Shown here: in pieces, positions 55,088-63,778 of the stretch
How the letters are laid out: every line of letters begins with the position of its first letter
Position numbering within the stretch: position 1 is the stretch's first letter
NCBI RefSeq assembly: GCF_000817735.3
Contig: NZ_JTJC03000002.1
Location: forward strand, 380,242 to 444,241
Source of the DNA: Scytonema millei VB511283
Lineage (GTDB): Bacteria; Cyanobacteriota; Cyanobacteriia; Cyanobacteriales; Chroococcidiopsidaceae
DNA length: 64,000 bases
Direction of reading: 5' to 3'
Position numbers and translations under genes: made by a program
Notes under the pieces: model-generated
Seen by the model: the letters and a program-made list of their open reading frames with translations, nothing else
Told to the model about the DNA's origin: nothing
Databases searched by the model: none

Positions 55088-55303
55088 TTATTTATCCTGA
55101 CTAGATTCCGATTCTTCTGGACGCTGATATGCAGGAGGATAGTCTACAAATTCATCGATTCTAGTTGTATTAGTTGTAGCTCCTTCTGGTAAGATATCTT
55201 CTGTAGGATCGGTTGATTTATCGGCAGCAATATCCATTTGACCCGCTGCATTTGTATTCGATTTATCGCTTGTGCCTTTATGACTTGCATGACCACTAGG
55301 CAT
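55088..55303 (-). CDS. Small hydrophilic protein, unknown (71 aa)
   Basis: I start at ATG 55303, which follows GAGGAAA, a good ribosome site; a longer frame from 55459 extends into a palindromic repeat and is unlikely. The protein (MPSGHASHKGTSDKSNTNAAG...) is rich in Asp, Ser, Thr and Gly, has no hydrophobic core and looks disordered. Such proteins in cyanobacteria can be stress or desiccation related, but I do not claim that. It is divergent from the GAF gene. Confidence 0.55.
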   Translation of the reverse strand: MPSGHASHKGTSDKSNTNAAGQMDIAADKSTDPTEDILPEGATTNTTRIDEFVDYPPAYQRPEESESSQDK

Positions 55304-55447
55304 AATCTTTTCCTCAACGCATCTACGTATCAGCTTAGACAGTGCGATCGCCAGATAAACCCTATCAAAAGACTTAGATCTAAAAATTTTTAGCAAAGCA
55401 TATTTGTAGAGACACGCATTTGTTGCAGGCGCATAGATGTGTGTTTT

Positions 55448-55475
55448 GTAGTGGCGCACAGCCGTGCGCCACTAC
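55448..55475. repeat. Perfect 12-bp palindrome, 4-nt loop
   Basis: GTAGTGGCGCAC - AGCC - GTGCGCCACTAC is a perfect hairpin between two divergent genes. It belongs with copies at 49462 and 63743. Confidence 0.85.
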
Positions 55476-55577
55476 AGTTCGTGCATTAATTTTGTACGTC
55501 TATATCCTAAGATTGTTGTCAACCGTTTTACATGTAAGGTAATAATTTATCTACTAGTCAATAAACTAATTTCTCAT

Positions 55578-56102
55578 ATGAAAGATTCGGCTATTTTAAG
55601 TAAGATTCTGTCTGAAGATAATTCGCCAGAAGCAATTTTTTCAGCTTTACTACCAGCATTAGGAGATCTATTACAATGCGATCGCTGTTTTCTCTATTTA
55701 TGCCATCCTGAAACTAATATTGGTAAAGTTGTGAATTGTTGGTGTCGCAGTCCTGAATATCCTGATGTAAGAGATTCAGACTGGAAAGCAGAACCCGCTG
55801 ACTTAGGAAACGAAGACCCTCTATTTGCAGCCGCTTTGCGTGCCGAACCATCAATTTTTGTGGAAGATGTAGAGACAGCAGATCCAAAAGTGGTCAATAA
55901 AGATTTCGAGCATAAAACTTTCGGACACCGAGCCTTAATTCACGCTCACATATGTTACGAAGATCGACTATGGGGTATTTTACAACCCTGTGTATTCGGT
56001 CAACCGCGAGTTTGGACAAAGGCAGATCGTGAAATAATTTCTGCTGTAATAGCTAAGCTCACGCCTATAGTTATTAATTATGTTACATCTACCCAGAATT
56101 AA
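55578..56102 (+). CDS. Stand-alone GAF-domain protein
   Basis: I start at ATG 55578 (MKDSAILSKILSEDNS); the frame upstream of it is AT-rich non-coding DNA. The 174-residue protein is one GAF domain (FSALLPALGDLLQCDRCFLYLC, FGHRALIHAHICYEDRLWGIL). The Cys-His pair that binds bilins in cyanobacteriochromes is absent, so it is not predicted to be a photoreceptor of that kind. Six other cysteines leave a redox or metal role possible. The ligand is unknown. Confidence 0.75.
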   Translation: MKDSAILSKILSEDNSPEAIFSALLPALGDLLQCDRCFLYLCHPETNIGKVVNCWCRSPEYPDVRDSDWKAEPADLGNEDPLFAAALRAEPSIFVEDVETADPKVVNKDFEHKTFGHRALIHAHICYEDRLWGILQPCVFGQPRVWTKADREIISAVIAKLTPIVINYVTSTQN

Positions 56103-56125
56103 ACAGTAGGGTGGGTATCGCTCAC

Positions 56126-56290
56126 CTACGCGATCGCAATTTTTTCTGTTAATTGTCCCGTGCCGTAACCGAGATCTAAAATCCTTTCTCCTAGCTGTGG
56201 CGACAGCAACTCTAGCAGCGATTCGCCGTACTGCCACACAAACCCATGTTTACTCTCGTAGAGGGATGTATTCCAAGCATTTTCTGGCAT
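56126..56290 (-). pseudogene. Truncated SAM-methyltransferase remnant
   Basis: The reading frame MPENAWNTSLYESKHGF continues to ILDLGYGTGQLTEKIA and stops, about 55 residues, where full-length methyltransferases of this type have about 250. It also reads Tyr in place of the usual Cys/Gly in motif I (LDLGCGTG). The frame ends at a HIP1 site. I infer a decayed gene fragment; upstream frame to 56392 adds no family features. Confidence 0.65.
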
Positions 56291-56441
56291 ATTTTTGTCT
56301 TCGTCCCCTAGTTTCCCGAGCATCAGGTAAGCGGTAATATCCACCTGTAGTAGTATAGCAACACGATCAAAAGAGTTGACAGATAAACTCATAACGAGTA
56401 CGCTTTGTTTGTATGTTGATTTGTGAAGTTAAGGAGATACC

Positions 56442-57176
56442 GTGCTGTCTAACCGCGAAGGACAAAAAGTACCCAGCGTTAAATTTCGGACTCGCCAGAA
56501 TAATGGCTGGTTAGATATGTCTACTGATGAGATATTTAATGGTAAGACAGTTGTAGTTTTCTCGCTACCAGGGGCGTATACGCCAACTTGCTCGTCAACC
56601 CACGTTCCGGGCTATAACGATTTAGCACCAGCTTTCAAAGAGAACGGTGTGGATGACATCATTTGCGTTTCTGTCAATGATGCCTTTGTCATGAGCGAAT
56701 GGGCAAAAGACCAAGGTGCAGACAAGGTAACTTTTCTTCCCGATGGCAACGGCGAGTTTACTGGCGGAATGGGAATGTTAGTAGACAAATCGGATTTAGG
56801 ATTTGGTAAGCGTTCTTGGCGCTATTCCATGCTCGTAAAAGATGGTGTAGTAGAAAAGATGTTCATCGAGCCAGAGGAACCAGGCGATCCCTTTAAAGTA
56901 TCCGATGCGGAAACCATGCTTAATTACATCAACCCAGAAGCAGCAAAACCGAAGTGCGTCTCTTTGTTTGCCAAAGTCGGCTGTCCGTTCTGCACCCGTG
57001 CCAAGGAAATGTTGCAAGAACGCGGTATTGAATACGAAGAAATTGTTTTAGGACAAGATGCGACAACCCGTTCTCTACGGGCAATGACGGGAGCAATGAC
57101 AGTACCGCAAGTCTTTATCGATGGAAGACTCGTTGGCGGTTCGGAAGCATTAGAAGCCTATTTGAGTACGAATTAA
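56442..57176 (+). CDS. Peroxiredoxin-glutaredoxin hybrid
   Basis: The GTG start at 56442 follows AAGGAG at six bases. Residues 1-165 are a Prx5-type peroxiredoxin with the peroxidatic Cys50 in [16 protein letters not shown]. Residues 170-244 are a glutaredoxin with the CPFC site (Cys181, Cys184) and [14 protein letters not shown]. The fusion reduces H2O2 and alkyl hydroperoxides with glutathione, without separate glutaredoxin. The order and length match the known hybrid family. It is monocistronic. Confidence 0.93.
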   Translation: MLSNREGQKVPSVKFRTRQNNGWLDMSTDEIFNGKTVVVFSLPGAYTPTCSSTHVPGYNDLAPAFKENGVDDIICVSVNDAFVMSEWAKDQGADKVTFLPDGNGEFTGGMGMLVDKSDLGFGKRSWRYSMLVKDGVVEKMFIEPEEPGDPFKVSDAETMLNYINPEAAKPKCVSLFAKVGCPFCTRAKEMLQERGIEYEEIVLGQDATTRSLRAMTGAMTVPQVFIDGRLVGGSEALEAYLSTN

Positions 57177-57198
57177 ATAAGTCAAAAGTCAAGCATTC

Positions 57199-57347
57199 GT
57201 AGGGGCGGGTTTTGAGCGAAGATTCTTGGTTCAGATGTCCATCTACTTGCTAAACCCGCCCGTACAAAAGTCAAGCATTCGTAGGGGCGGGTTTTTTGCA
57301 GCTCCTTGTGAAAAAATCAATAGTTACGCGATTAAACCCGCCCGTAC
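57199..57347. repeat. Two tandem copies of the 67-bp inverted-repeat element (h, i)
   Basis: Copies at 57199-57265 and 57281-57347, each with GTAGGGGCGGGTTTT and AAACCCGCCCGTAC arms, are separated by the 15-nt linker AAAAGTCAAGCATTC. The pair at 20759-20908 has nearly the same linker. Confidence 0.85.
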
Positions 57348-57692
57348 TCAAAATGTTTATATTAACAGTGACAATCGGCGTTTCGATCGCATTGATGGTG
57401 TAAGTTAAATGCGCGATCGCTTAGTACGCGAAGTCAGGAGTAAGAAGTAAAAAGACTTTAGCAAGCGGTTGCAAAGGCGGGAAAATCATTAACAGTAAGT
57501 GGCGCTCTGATGTATGCTTTAATTGCGAATGCGCGACTTGTGACTTGGTAACTGCTCCCTTATCCCTGCTCCTTGCTCCCTTTGACTTTTGACTTTTGAC
57601 TTTTGACTTTTGATTCTCTCCAATGACTGAGTACTCGTACTGCCCTAAACTGTCACAATCGCGATAGAAGACTGAGGAAAGGATAAACAAGA
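57348..57692. other. Gene-poor gap before the TspO-like genes
   Basis: No protein gene seen. It contains AT-rich sequence, a few HIP1 sites and a TTTTGAC heptamer block (57588-57614). GAGGAAAGG just before 57693 is a good ribosome site for the TspO-like gene. Confidence 0.5.
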
Positions 57693-58166
57693 ATGATTCC
57701 GTCTTGGTTAGCGATTGGAGGAATAACGTTTCTTGTCGCCTTCGGTGGCTTTTTCTTTAAGCCTCGCGATTTGAAATGGGCAGTTCAACTGGAACGCCCA
57801 CATTGGTTAACTTTTGAGCCATTAATTCCAGTAATATGGATGGTGATTTTTACTTGTGGGGCAATTTCAGCTTATATTGTTTGGGAAGCAGAACCAGGTA
57901 GCCTCAAGACCTGGTTATTAATGGGATTATACCTAGTTTTAGAATTAATTACCGTTGCTTATTTACCAGTGACGCTACAACTACGCAGTTTGGCGATCGG
58001 TACGTTTGTGGGTTTTACAGGCGTACTTTTAAGCGTATTGTTGTTACTAGCTGTCTTGCAAATTTCTGGATGGGCAGCAGCTTTGCTCATACCCTATGCA
58101 ATTTGGAGTCCCATCGGCACGTTTACAACCTGGGAAATGATTCGCCTCAATCCTACAGAGCAGTGA
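57693..58166 (+). CDS. TspO/MBR-like membrane protein, copy 1
   Basis: The 157-residue protein has five predicted membrane segments. It keeps the TspO signatures in degenerate form: RPHWLTFEPLIPVIWMVIF (RPxWxxPxxxFPxxW pattern) near 32-50 and AALLIPYAIWSPIGTFTTW with the C-terminal MIRLNP. The family binds tetrapyrroles or bilins and sterols and is linked to stress and light responses. A similar gene follows within 106 bp, evidently by duplication. The ribosome site is good. Confidence 0.75.
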   Translation: MIPSWLAIGGITFLVAFGGFFFKPRDLKWAVQLERPHWLTFEPLIPVIWMVIFTCGAISAYIVWEAEPGSLKTWLLMGLYLVLELITVAYLPVTLQLRSLAIGTFVGFTGVLLSVLLLLAVLQISGWAAALLIPYAIWSPIGTFTTWEMIRLNPTEQ

Positions 58167-58271
58167 ACAGTTGTCAGTTATCAGTGACTAGTGACTAGTG
58201 ACTAGACCAATAAAGAGTCTAGCCACCAGCCACCAGCCACTAGCCACTCAGTACTTACTACTCACTTAATC

Positions 58272-58733
58272 ATGATTAAATCTTGGATGGTAATCGGGGC
58301 TGTGACGCTGTTGGTGGCACTCGGTTCAAATTTCTTTACACCAAGCGATCGCAAATGGTTTAAGCGCCTGCGCCGCCCCAATTGGTTGACTTTTGAAGCG
58401 TTAATTCCCGTCATTTGGACGGTCGTATTTATTTGCGGTGCTTGGTCGGCTTATATCGTGTGGGAAAATACAGGTAGTTGGTTGCTGATGGGGTTTTACT
58501 TGTTGGTAGAAATTCTCATTGTTTCCTACACGCCTGTAATGTTTAGAACTCGCAGCCTCAAAATTGGGACGATTATCGGTGGTACGGGTGCGATCGCCGG
58601 TCTATTATTAGCCTTAACTGTCCTGGGCGTTTCCCCTTGGGCGGCGGCTTTACTCCTACCGTATCTAATTTGGAGTCCGATTGGCACTTACACGACTTGG
58701 GAAATGGCAAAATTAAATCCCCAGGATGTCTAA
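58272..58733 (+). CDS. TspO/MBR-like membrane protein, copy 2
   Basis: The 153-residue paralogue of the preceding gene shares LRRPNWLTFEALIPVIW, CGAWSAYIVWE and LPYLIWSPIGTYTTWEMAKLNP (in pieces). It has five membrane segments. The 106-bp spacer contains GACTAGT heptamers. Divergence is moderate, so the duplication is not recent. A dimeric TspO made from the two chains is possible. Confidence 0.75.
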   Translation: MIKSWMVIGAVTLLVALGSNFFTPSDRKWFKRLRRPNWLTFEALIPVIWTVVFICGAWSAYIVWENTGSWLLMGFYLLVEILIVSYTPVMFRTRSLKIGTIIGGTGAIAGLLLALTVLGVSPWAAALLLPYLIWSPIGTYTTWEMAKLNPQDV

Positions 58734-58864
58734 CAATTAAGTTGTAGCTTGCTTCTACCCCTGTTTGCATGTAAGTTGATACACTAAAAGCTCAACCATT
58801 ACTTCGATCGCGGGTAAAATCAGCACATAATGTTACCTGAGGCAACCCCTTTCGGGAGTCATTT

Positions 58865-59647
58865 ATGCCGCAGGACAATTCAATTGCAATCGAATTTCGC
58901 GATGTCACGTTCATTCAAAACGGACGGGCGCTGGTATCAAATCTCAATTTCACCATCGGTCGAGGTGAAGTCTTAGTCCTATTAGGGCGTAGTGGTAGTG
59001 GCAAAACTACCACTATGAAGTTGATCAATCGCCTGTTCGTCCCTTCTCACGGTGAGATTCTGTTTGAAGGCATTCCTACAACCAAGTGGGATGAAATCAA
59101 ATTACGCCGTCAGATGGGATACGTGATTCAGGAGACAGGTTTGTTTCCGCATTTCACGATCGAACGAAATGTCGGCTTAGTGCCAGCTTTAGAAAGTTGG
59201 AAACCCAAACAAATTAAGGCACGAGTTTACGAACTTTTACACTTAGTTGGTTTGGAACCGGAGCAATTCGCTCATCGTTATCCTCGCGAACTTTCTGGAG
59301 GACAACGACAGCGTGTAGGAGTTGCTAGGGCGCTAGCTGCCGATCCGCCAGTGTTATTGATGGACGAACCTTTCGGCGCGCTCGATCCAGTCACTCGTCT
59401 AGAAATTCAACAGCAGTTTCGCCGCTTGCAACAGCAATTAGGCAAAACCGTAATTTTTGTGACGCACGATATTCAGGAAGCTTTTATTTTGGCTTCTCGA
59501 ATTGGTCTTATGCAAGCAGGACGGATGCTGGTGTTAAGTACACCAGAAGAGTTTTTAAAATCTCCCAAGCCAGAGGCGCGTGCTTTTATCAAAGGGTTAC
59601 CACCGTTTGCTCAGATTTATAATTCTGGTGAGAAGAACGGAAAATGA
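58865..59647 (+). CDS. OpuC-type ABC transporter ATPase
   Basis: The 260-residue ABC ATPase has Walker A LGRSGSGKTT (about 37-46), signature ELSGGQRQRVGVARAL, Walker B PVLLMDEPFGALD and the H-loop VTHD. Its insert after Walker A (TTTMKLINRLFVPSHGEI) and VIQETGLFPH are those of the glycine betaine/choline (OpuCA/ProV) group. The CBS domains of ProV are lacking. It overlaps the permease gene by 4 bp (ATGA). A GGGAG ribosome site within a small CCCCTTTCGGG hairpin precedes the start. Confidence 0.9.
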   Translation: MPQDNSIAIEFRDVTFIQNGRALVSNLNFTIGRGEVLVLLGRSGSGKTTTMKLINRLFVPSHGEILFEGIPTTKWDEIKLRRQMGYVIQETGLFPHFTIERNVGLVPALESWKPKQIKARVYELLHLVGLEPEQFAHRYPRELSGGQRQRVGVARALAADPPVLLMDEPFGALDPVTRLEIQQQFRRLQQQLGKTVIFVTHDIQEAFILASRIGLMQAGRMLVLSTPEEFLKSPKPEARAFIKGLPPFAQIYNSGEKNGK

Positions 59648-60336
59648 ACTTGAGTGAATTTTTTCTGGTGAAGTACGCGCCGGAGATTTTACAGGAAACT
59701 GCTACCCATATCCTCTTGGTAGGAATTTCAATTGGTGTTGCGACTTTGGTAGGTATTCCGCTAGGGATATGCATCACCCGTAAACCCAGCCTGCGTCAGC
59801 CAATCTTGGGAATTGCTAACGTGTTGCAAACAATTCCTAGTTTGGCACTATTTGGATTTTTAATTTCCGTGCCGCTAATTGGCGGAATTGGGGCGCGGAC
59901 GGCGATTATTGCTCTAACCCTCTATTCTCTTCTACCAATTATTCGCAATACCTATACAGGAATTATTAACGTCGATCCGGCAATTCGCGAGGCAGGAAAG
60001 GGGATGGGCATGACCGATCGCCAGTTACTCTTGCAAGTCGAGGTTCCGTTGGCGCTAGGGGTGATTTTAGCAGGGGTAAGGGTAGCTACGGTGATTGCTA
60101 TTGGCGTTGCCACGATCGCAGCAGCAATTGGTGCTGGCGGCTTAGGCGTGTTTGTATTTCGGGGAATTGCAATGGTGAATAATCAGTTGATTCTGGCAGG
60201 GGCAGTTCCGGCGGCGGTGTTAGCAATTTTAGCAGACTGGGCGATCGCCACTTTGGAACGCCGTTTAACGCGCCGAGGGAATTGGGAGCAAAGGAGTAGA
60301 GGAGCAGAGGAGCAGGGGGGATTGGTGCAGTCTTAA
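59644..60336 (+). CDS. OpuC-type ABC transporter permease
   Basis: The 230-residue protein has five or six membrane segments and the conserved cytoplasmic loop DPAIREAGKGMGMTDRQLLLQVEVPLALGVILAG (in part: EAGKGMGMT), typical of the betaine/choline/carnitine permeases. It overlaps the ATPase gene by 4 bp. No substrate-binding protein follows; the OpuC-type lipoprotein gene at 33650-34549 is a candidate partner. The C-terminal residues after 215 derive from a GGAGCAGAGGAG-type repeat. Confidence 0.9.
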   Translation: MNLSEFFLVKYAPEILQETATHILLVGISIGVATLVGIPLGICITRKPSLRQPILGIANVLQTIPSLALFGFLISVPLIGGIGARTAIIALTLYSLLPIIRNTYTGIINVDPAIREAGKGMGMTDRQLLLQVEVPLALGVILAGVRVATVIAIGVATIAAAIGAGGLGVFVFRGIAMVNNQLILAGAVPAAVLAILADWAIATLERRLTRRGNWEQRSRGAEEQGGLVQS

Positions 60337-60351
60337 CAGCGATCGGTTATC

Positions 60352-60419
60352 GTAGGAGCGGGTTTTAACCAAAAATTTTCGGTTCTAGCAGTTAATTTAT
60401 TTGCTAAACCCGCCCTTAC
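60352..60419. repeat. 67-bp inverted-repeat element, copy j
   Basis: Arms GTAGGAGCGGGTTTTAACC and TTGCTAAACCCGCCCTTAC; it lies in the gap between the permease and the convergent hisG gene. Confidence 0.7.
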
Positions 60420-60482
60420 AAGAATCAGAGAGCAGGAAGCCTATGCTTGAAAGCATAGGATTGAGATGTAGATTTTACTCAA

Positions 60483-61127
60483 CTAAATAGGTGACATAAT
60501 TGCAGCGCGAATTTGTTCGATATACTGATAAAAATTACCGCTGTTAAGCCGATAACTTAAAGGATGGGCAATTAATCTTGCCGTACTTTCAAACAATGTT
60601 TCAATCTCGATTAATCCATTTTCTTGTAGCGTTCTACCAGTAGAAACTAAGTCAACAATTGCCTCAGACATACCTGTAATTGGTCCCAATTCTACAGAAC
60701 CGTATAAAGTAATAATTTCTACTGGTAAATCTAAATTTTCAAAGTACTCGCGGGCGCAATTAACAAACTTAGAAGCAACTCTTCCGTGAGCCGGTAATTC
60801 TAAAGCCGAACGATAAGGACTAGAAGCTTTGACGGCTACAGAGAGCCGACAAGAACCGAATTTTAAATCGGCTAGATTGGCAACTTTCGGTTTTTTCTCG
60901 CGCAATACATCGTAGCCAACAATTCCTAATTGTGCCTGTCCGTATTCTACGTAAACGGGTACATCTTGCGCCCGTACTAATAAAGCTTTGGCAATATTAT
61001 TCGAGTCTTGAATCTGTAATTGGCGATTGCTAGAATCAAGAAATGCACTAAAATCTAAACCAACTGATTGCAACAAACGGATACTATCTTTTAAAAGTGC
61101 GCCTTTGGGTAGTGCTACGGTAATCAT
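60483..61127 (-). CDS. hisG: ATP phosphoribosyltransferase, short form
   Basis: I start at ATG 61127 ([19 protein letters not shown]); the 13 residues before it come from an AGTAGGG-type repeat. The product has 214 residues, the length of the short HisG that needs HisZ as regulatory subunit. It shows [22 protein letters not shown] and the PRPP motif [15 protein letters not shown]. It makes the first step of histidine synthesis. Other his genes are not near it. Confidence 0.93.
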   Translation of the reverse strand: MITVALPKGALLKDSIRLLQSVGLDFSAFLDSSNRQLQIQDSNNIAKALLVRAQDVPVYVEYGQAQLGIVGYDVLREKKPKVANLADLKFGSCRLSVAVKASSPYRSALELPAHGRVASKFVNCAREYFENLDLPVEIITLYGSVELGPITGMSEAIVDLVSTGRTLQENGLIEIETLFESTARLIAHPLSYRLNSGNFYQYIEQIRAAIMSPI

Positions 61128-61317
61128 GGCTAGGGAGTAGGGAGTAGGGGAAGAAACAGAAGACAAGTCCTCATTCTCACAAAAAACTATTATGCCCTGA
61201 AACTAGAACGATCGCGATTGTATAATTCTGATTTTCTACATGAGTGAGACACTGCCAGATTGTAGCCAGTGTCAGAATAGAAATATTGCGTAATCTATCC
61301 GTGCAGCCACGATTGAT

Positions 61318-62007
61318 ATGAAAATTTTGTTAGTTGACGATGAAGTTGAACTAACCGATCCCCTGAGTCGCCTCCTCAGCCGTGAAGGGTACGAGGTTGA
61401 TGTGGCATATGATGGGAACAAAGGTAGCAATTTGGCTACTCAGAAGACTTATGACTTGTTGATTCTCGATTGGATGCTTCCCCACCAATCGGGGTTAGAT
61501 ATTTGTCAGCAATTACGGCGCAGTGGTAAAAATACACCTGTTCTCTTCCTGACTGCTAAAGATACGATAGACGATCGCGTGCAAGGTTTAGATGCGGGTG
61601 CAGATGATTATATTGTGAAGCCGTTTGAGTTACGAGAATTACTTGCAAGAGTCCGCGCTTTGTTGCGGCGAGGTGCTGTAGATTTGAATTTAGCTACAAC
61701 TCAACGTTTGCAAGTTGCAGATTTAGAATTAGATGTGGATAACCGCCTAGCTTATCGTCAAGGACGCACGATTGAACTATCAGAAAAAGAGACTAAGCTT
61801 TTAGAATTTTTTATGCGTCATGTCGGACAAGTGTTAACTCACGATCAAATTCATCAATATTTATGGACTGAAGAGGAACAACCGAGCAGTAATGTTTTAG
61901 CTGCTTTAATTCGGTTATTAAGACGCAAAATTGAAGCTAAAGGAGAAATAGTGTTAGTTCATACTGTTTATGGTAAGGGTTATCGGTTTGGGGATGGTAA
62001 TGGGTAG
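61318..62007 (+). CDS. OmpR/PhoB-family response regulator
   Basis: The protein has 229 residues. The receiver has the acidic pocket VDDEVEL, phospho-acceptor Asp51 (LLILDWMLPHQSG), Thr (FLTAKD) and Lys (YIVKPFE). Residues 135-229 form the winged-helix DNA-binding domain ending VLVHTVYGKGYRFG. The receiver is close in pattern to the cyanobacterial RppA/NrsR group, but I do not assign the name. No histidine kinase is next to it in the window. Confidence 0.9.
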   Translation: MKILLVDDEVELTDPLSRLLSREGYEVDVAYDGNKGSNLATQKTYDLLILDWMLPHQSGLDICQQLRRSGKNTPVLFLTAKDTIDDRVQGLDAGADDYIVKPFELRELLARVRALLRRGAVDLNLATTQRLQVADLELDVDNRLAYRQGRTIELSEKETKLLEFFMRHVGQVLTHDQIHQYLWTEEEQPSSNVLAALIRLLRRKIEAKGEIVLVHTVYGKGYRFGDGNG

Positions 62008-62046
62008 TTGGTAGTTGGTGGTTGGTAGTTGGTAGTTGGTAGTTGA
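62008..62046. repeat. TTGGTAG heptamer tandem repeat
   Basis: About five copies of TAGTTGG follow directly on the stop of the response-regulator gene. Confidence 0.75.
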
Positions 62047-62083
62047 TAGTATTGGATATATGGCGAATATATCATTACAGATA

Positions 62084-62608
62084 CTACGATCTATTAAGGC
62101 AATATTCTAATAAATATAAAATATTTCCATTTGTCTTTTTGTGTTCGTATTCTCTCACAACTTTTCCACCCAATGCTTCTGGAATTTTGCGACTGGCAAT
62201 GTTGGCGCGATCGACAGGATAAAGAAAATATTCACAATCTAAATTCTGCTCAGCCCAACTTTTGATACCTCTAATTGCTTCTAGCCCATATTTATAACCG
62301 TGGGCTGCTTTTTTTAACCAAATGCCAAATTCTGGAGTCTTACCAAGCATACCATGAAGACCTGCACACCCTAAGAATTCTTGCGAATCCTTTTTTAAGA
62401 TAACTAGTATTAGATCGCTACCCTTTTCTAAATCTACAATTGCCCTCTCAATAAATGCTTCAATTTCAGAGATATGCTGGGGGGACTGCGGACACATATA
62501 AGTAGTAATTGTCTCGGTAAATTCCGAAAAAATTTCTTCTTTATATGCCATTGATACAGGTTTTAATCTGAGACGATCTGTCAATATCTCCACATTGAGT
62601 AAATCCAT
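62084..62608 (-). CDS. GNAT acetyltransferase (RimJ/RimL type)
   Basis: I start at ATG 62608 (MDLLNVEILTDRLRLKPVSM); another ATG lies 15 bp upstream. The product has about 174 residues with the RimJ/RimL start (TDRLRLKPV), a variant of the acyl-CoA turn (KAAHGYKYGLEAI) and ANIASRKIPEALGGKVV. It may acetylate the N-terminus of a protein or a small amine. It is isolated between repeat blocks. Confidence 0.82.
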   Translation of the reverse strand: MDLLNVEILTDRLRLKPVSMAYKEEIFSEFTETITTYMCPQSPQHISEIEAFIERAIVDLEKGSDLILVILKKDSQEFLGCAGLHGMLGKTPEFGIWLKKAAHGYKYGLEAIRGIKSWAEQNLDCEYFLYPVDRANIASRKIPEALGGKVVREYEHKKTNGNILYLLEYCLNRS

Positions 62609-62625
62609 TTTTATGTCACGCATCA

Positions 62626-62692
62626 GCCGTAGGCGTTAGCGATAGCGAAGGCGAAGCCGTTAGCGTAGCGTTAGGCGCAAAGACGCTAAGAA
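62626..62692. repeat. GCGTTAGCGATAGCGAAGGCGAAGCC-type dispersed repeat
   Basis: This stretch has the typical REP-like pattern of cyanobacteria: direct and inverted GCGTTAGCG, GTTAGCGTAGCG and GGCGAAGCC motifs in tandem. It is located just upstream of the GNAT gene. Confidence 0.65.
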
Positions 62693-62728
62693 GAACACAA
62701 AGAATACTCACCCCTCGCTCCTCACTCC

Positions 62729-63718
62729 TCACTCCTCCAAAACAAAACCAGCGTCGCGAATCATGTCTAAATCCATTTGTGCTGCTTGCCCTGGGGTGGT
62801 GAGGTAATCGCCAATGAAGATGGAGTTGGCGGGATATAATCCTAACGGTTGGAGCGATCGCAAATGGACTTCTCTACCTCCGGCAATCCGAATTTCTTGT
62901 GATGGTAGCAAGAATCGAAATAAGCATAATATTCGCAAACAGCGTTGCGGATTGAGTTGTTGTAATCCTGCGAGTGATGTACCTGGAATTGGGATCAAAA
63001 AGTTAATTGGTACACTTGTCACTTCCAATCGTCGCAGTGACAGAGCTAAATCGATGATATCGTCGTCTGACTCGCCCATGCCCATTATTCCGCCCGAACA
63101 AGTTGTAATTCCGGCAGCTTTAACATTTTCTACCGTTGCCACGCGATCGCTAAATGTGTGAGTCGTACAAATTTGTTCGTGGTGCGACTCTGCTGTATTG
63201 AGATTGTGGTTGACTCTATCGACTCCGGCTGCTGCTAAACGCTGCGTTTGTGACTCACTCAACAATCCTAAACAAGCACAAATTTTTAAATCGTAATTTG
63301 CCTTGACTTCTCGCACGGCTGCTAAAAATTTGGCAAAAGTTGTTTCATTAGGCGATCGCCCAGACAGTACCATGCAAAACGTACCCGCTTTTAAACTAGC
63401 TGCCCGTGCTGCGGCAGCTAAAATTTTCTCTTGTGCCATCAACGGATATTTCTCAATTTCTGCTGTCGAGATTTTTGACTGAGAACAGTAATGGCAATCT
63501 TCAGGGCAAAGTCCACTTTGGGCATTGAGTAAAAAGTGCAGTCGAACCCGATTACCCCAATAATGTTTGCGAACTTTGTATGCAGCTGCTAGCTGTTCGA
63601 GTAACACTTCATCAGGGGCGCTGAGTACGGCTAAAGCTTCCTCACGGCTGAGGATATCTCCCGCTAAGGAGCGATCGGCAAGTTGGTTCCAATTTGGTAA
63701 ATTGATAGCTTGTAGCAT
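62729..63718 (-). CDS. bioB: Biotin synthase
   Basis: I start at ATG 63718 ([18 protein letters not shown]); the longer frame starts with a GTG inside a palindromic repeat. The product has 329 residues. The radical-SAM cluster motif [10 protein letters not shown] has Cys71, Cys75 and Cys78; [20 protein letters not shown] and FLIPIPGT follow. It inserts sulfur into dethiobiotin. The gene lies 60 bp after the bioA end on the same strand, so the two are probably an operon. Confidence 0.95.
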   Translation of the reverse strand: MLQAINLPNWNQLADRSLAGDILSREEALAVLSAPDEVLLEQLAAAYKVRKHYWGNRVRLHFLLNAQSGLCPEDCHYCSQSKISTAEIEKYPLMAQEKILAAAARAASLKAGTFCMVLSGRSPNETTFAKFLAAVREVKANYDLKICACLGLLSESQTQRLAAAGVDRVNHNLNTAESHHEQICTTHTFSDRVATVENVKAAGITTCSGGIMGMGESDDDIIDLALSLRRLEVTSVPINFLIPIPGTSLAGLQQLNPQRCLRILCLFRFLLPSQEIRIAGGREVHLRSLQPLGLYPANSIFIGDYLTTPGQAAQMDLDMIRDAGFVLEE

Positions 63719-63742
63719 GGTTGGATGGGGAGTTAAGAGTTC

Positions 63743-63770
63743 GTAGGGGCGCACAGCCGTGCGCCCCTAT
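63743..63770. repeat. 12-bp palindrome, 4-nt loop (family with 49462 and 55448)
   Basis: GTAGGGGCGCAC - AGCC - GTGCGCCCCTAT, perfect except for a terminal mismatch; it sits in the bioA-bioB gap. Confidence 0.85.
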
Positions 63771-63778
63771 AATACGAA

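Noticed and set aside
55304-55459. Extended N-terminus of the 71-residue protein
   Set aside because: The extension starts in a palindromic repeat; the ATG at 55303 has a good ribosome site.
55578-56102. Second cyanobacteriochrome
   Set aside because: The GAF domain lacks the Cys-His bilin-attachment pair and the DXCF motif.
57226-57408. 60-residue plus-strand frame
   Set aside because: It is made of the two tandem inverted-repeat elements.
58820-58864. Riboswitch upstream of the OpuC-type ATPase
   Set aside because: Only a small CCCCTTTCGGG hairpin containing the ribosome site is visible; it does not match a riboswitch core I know.
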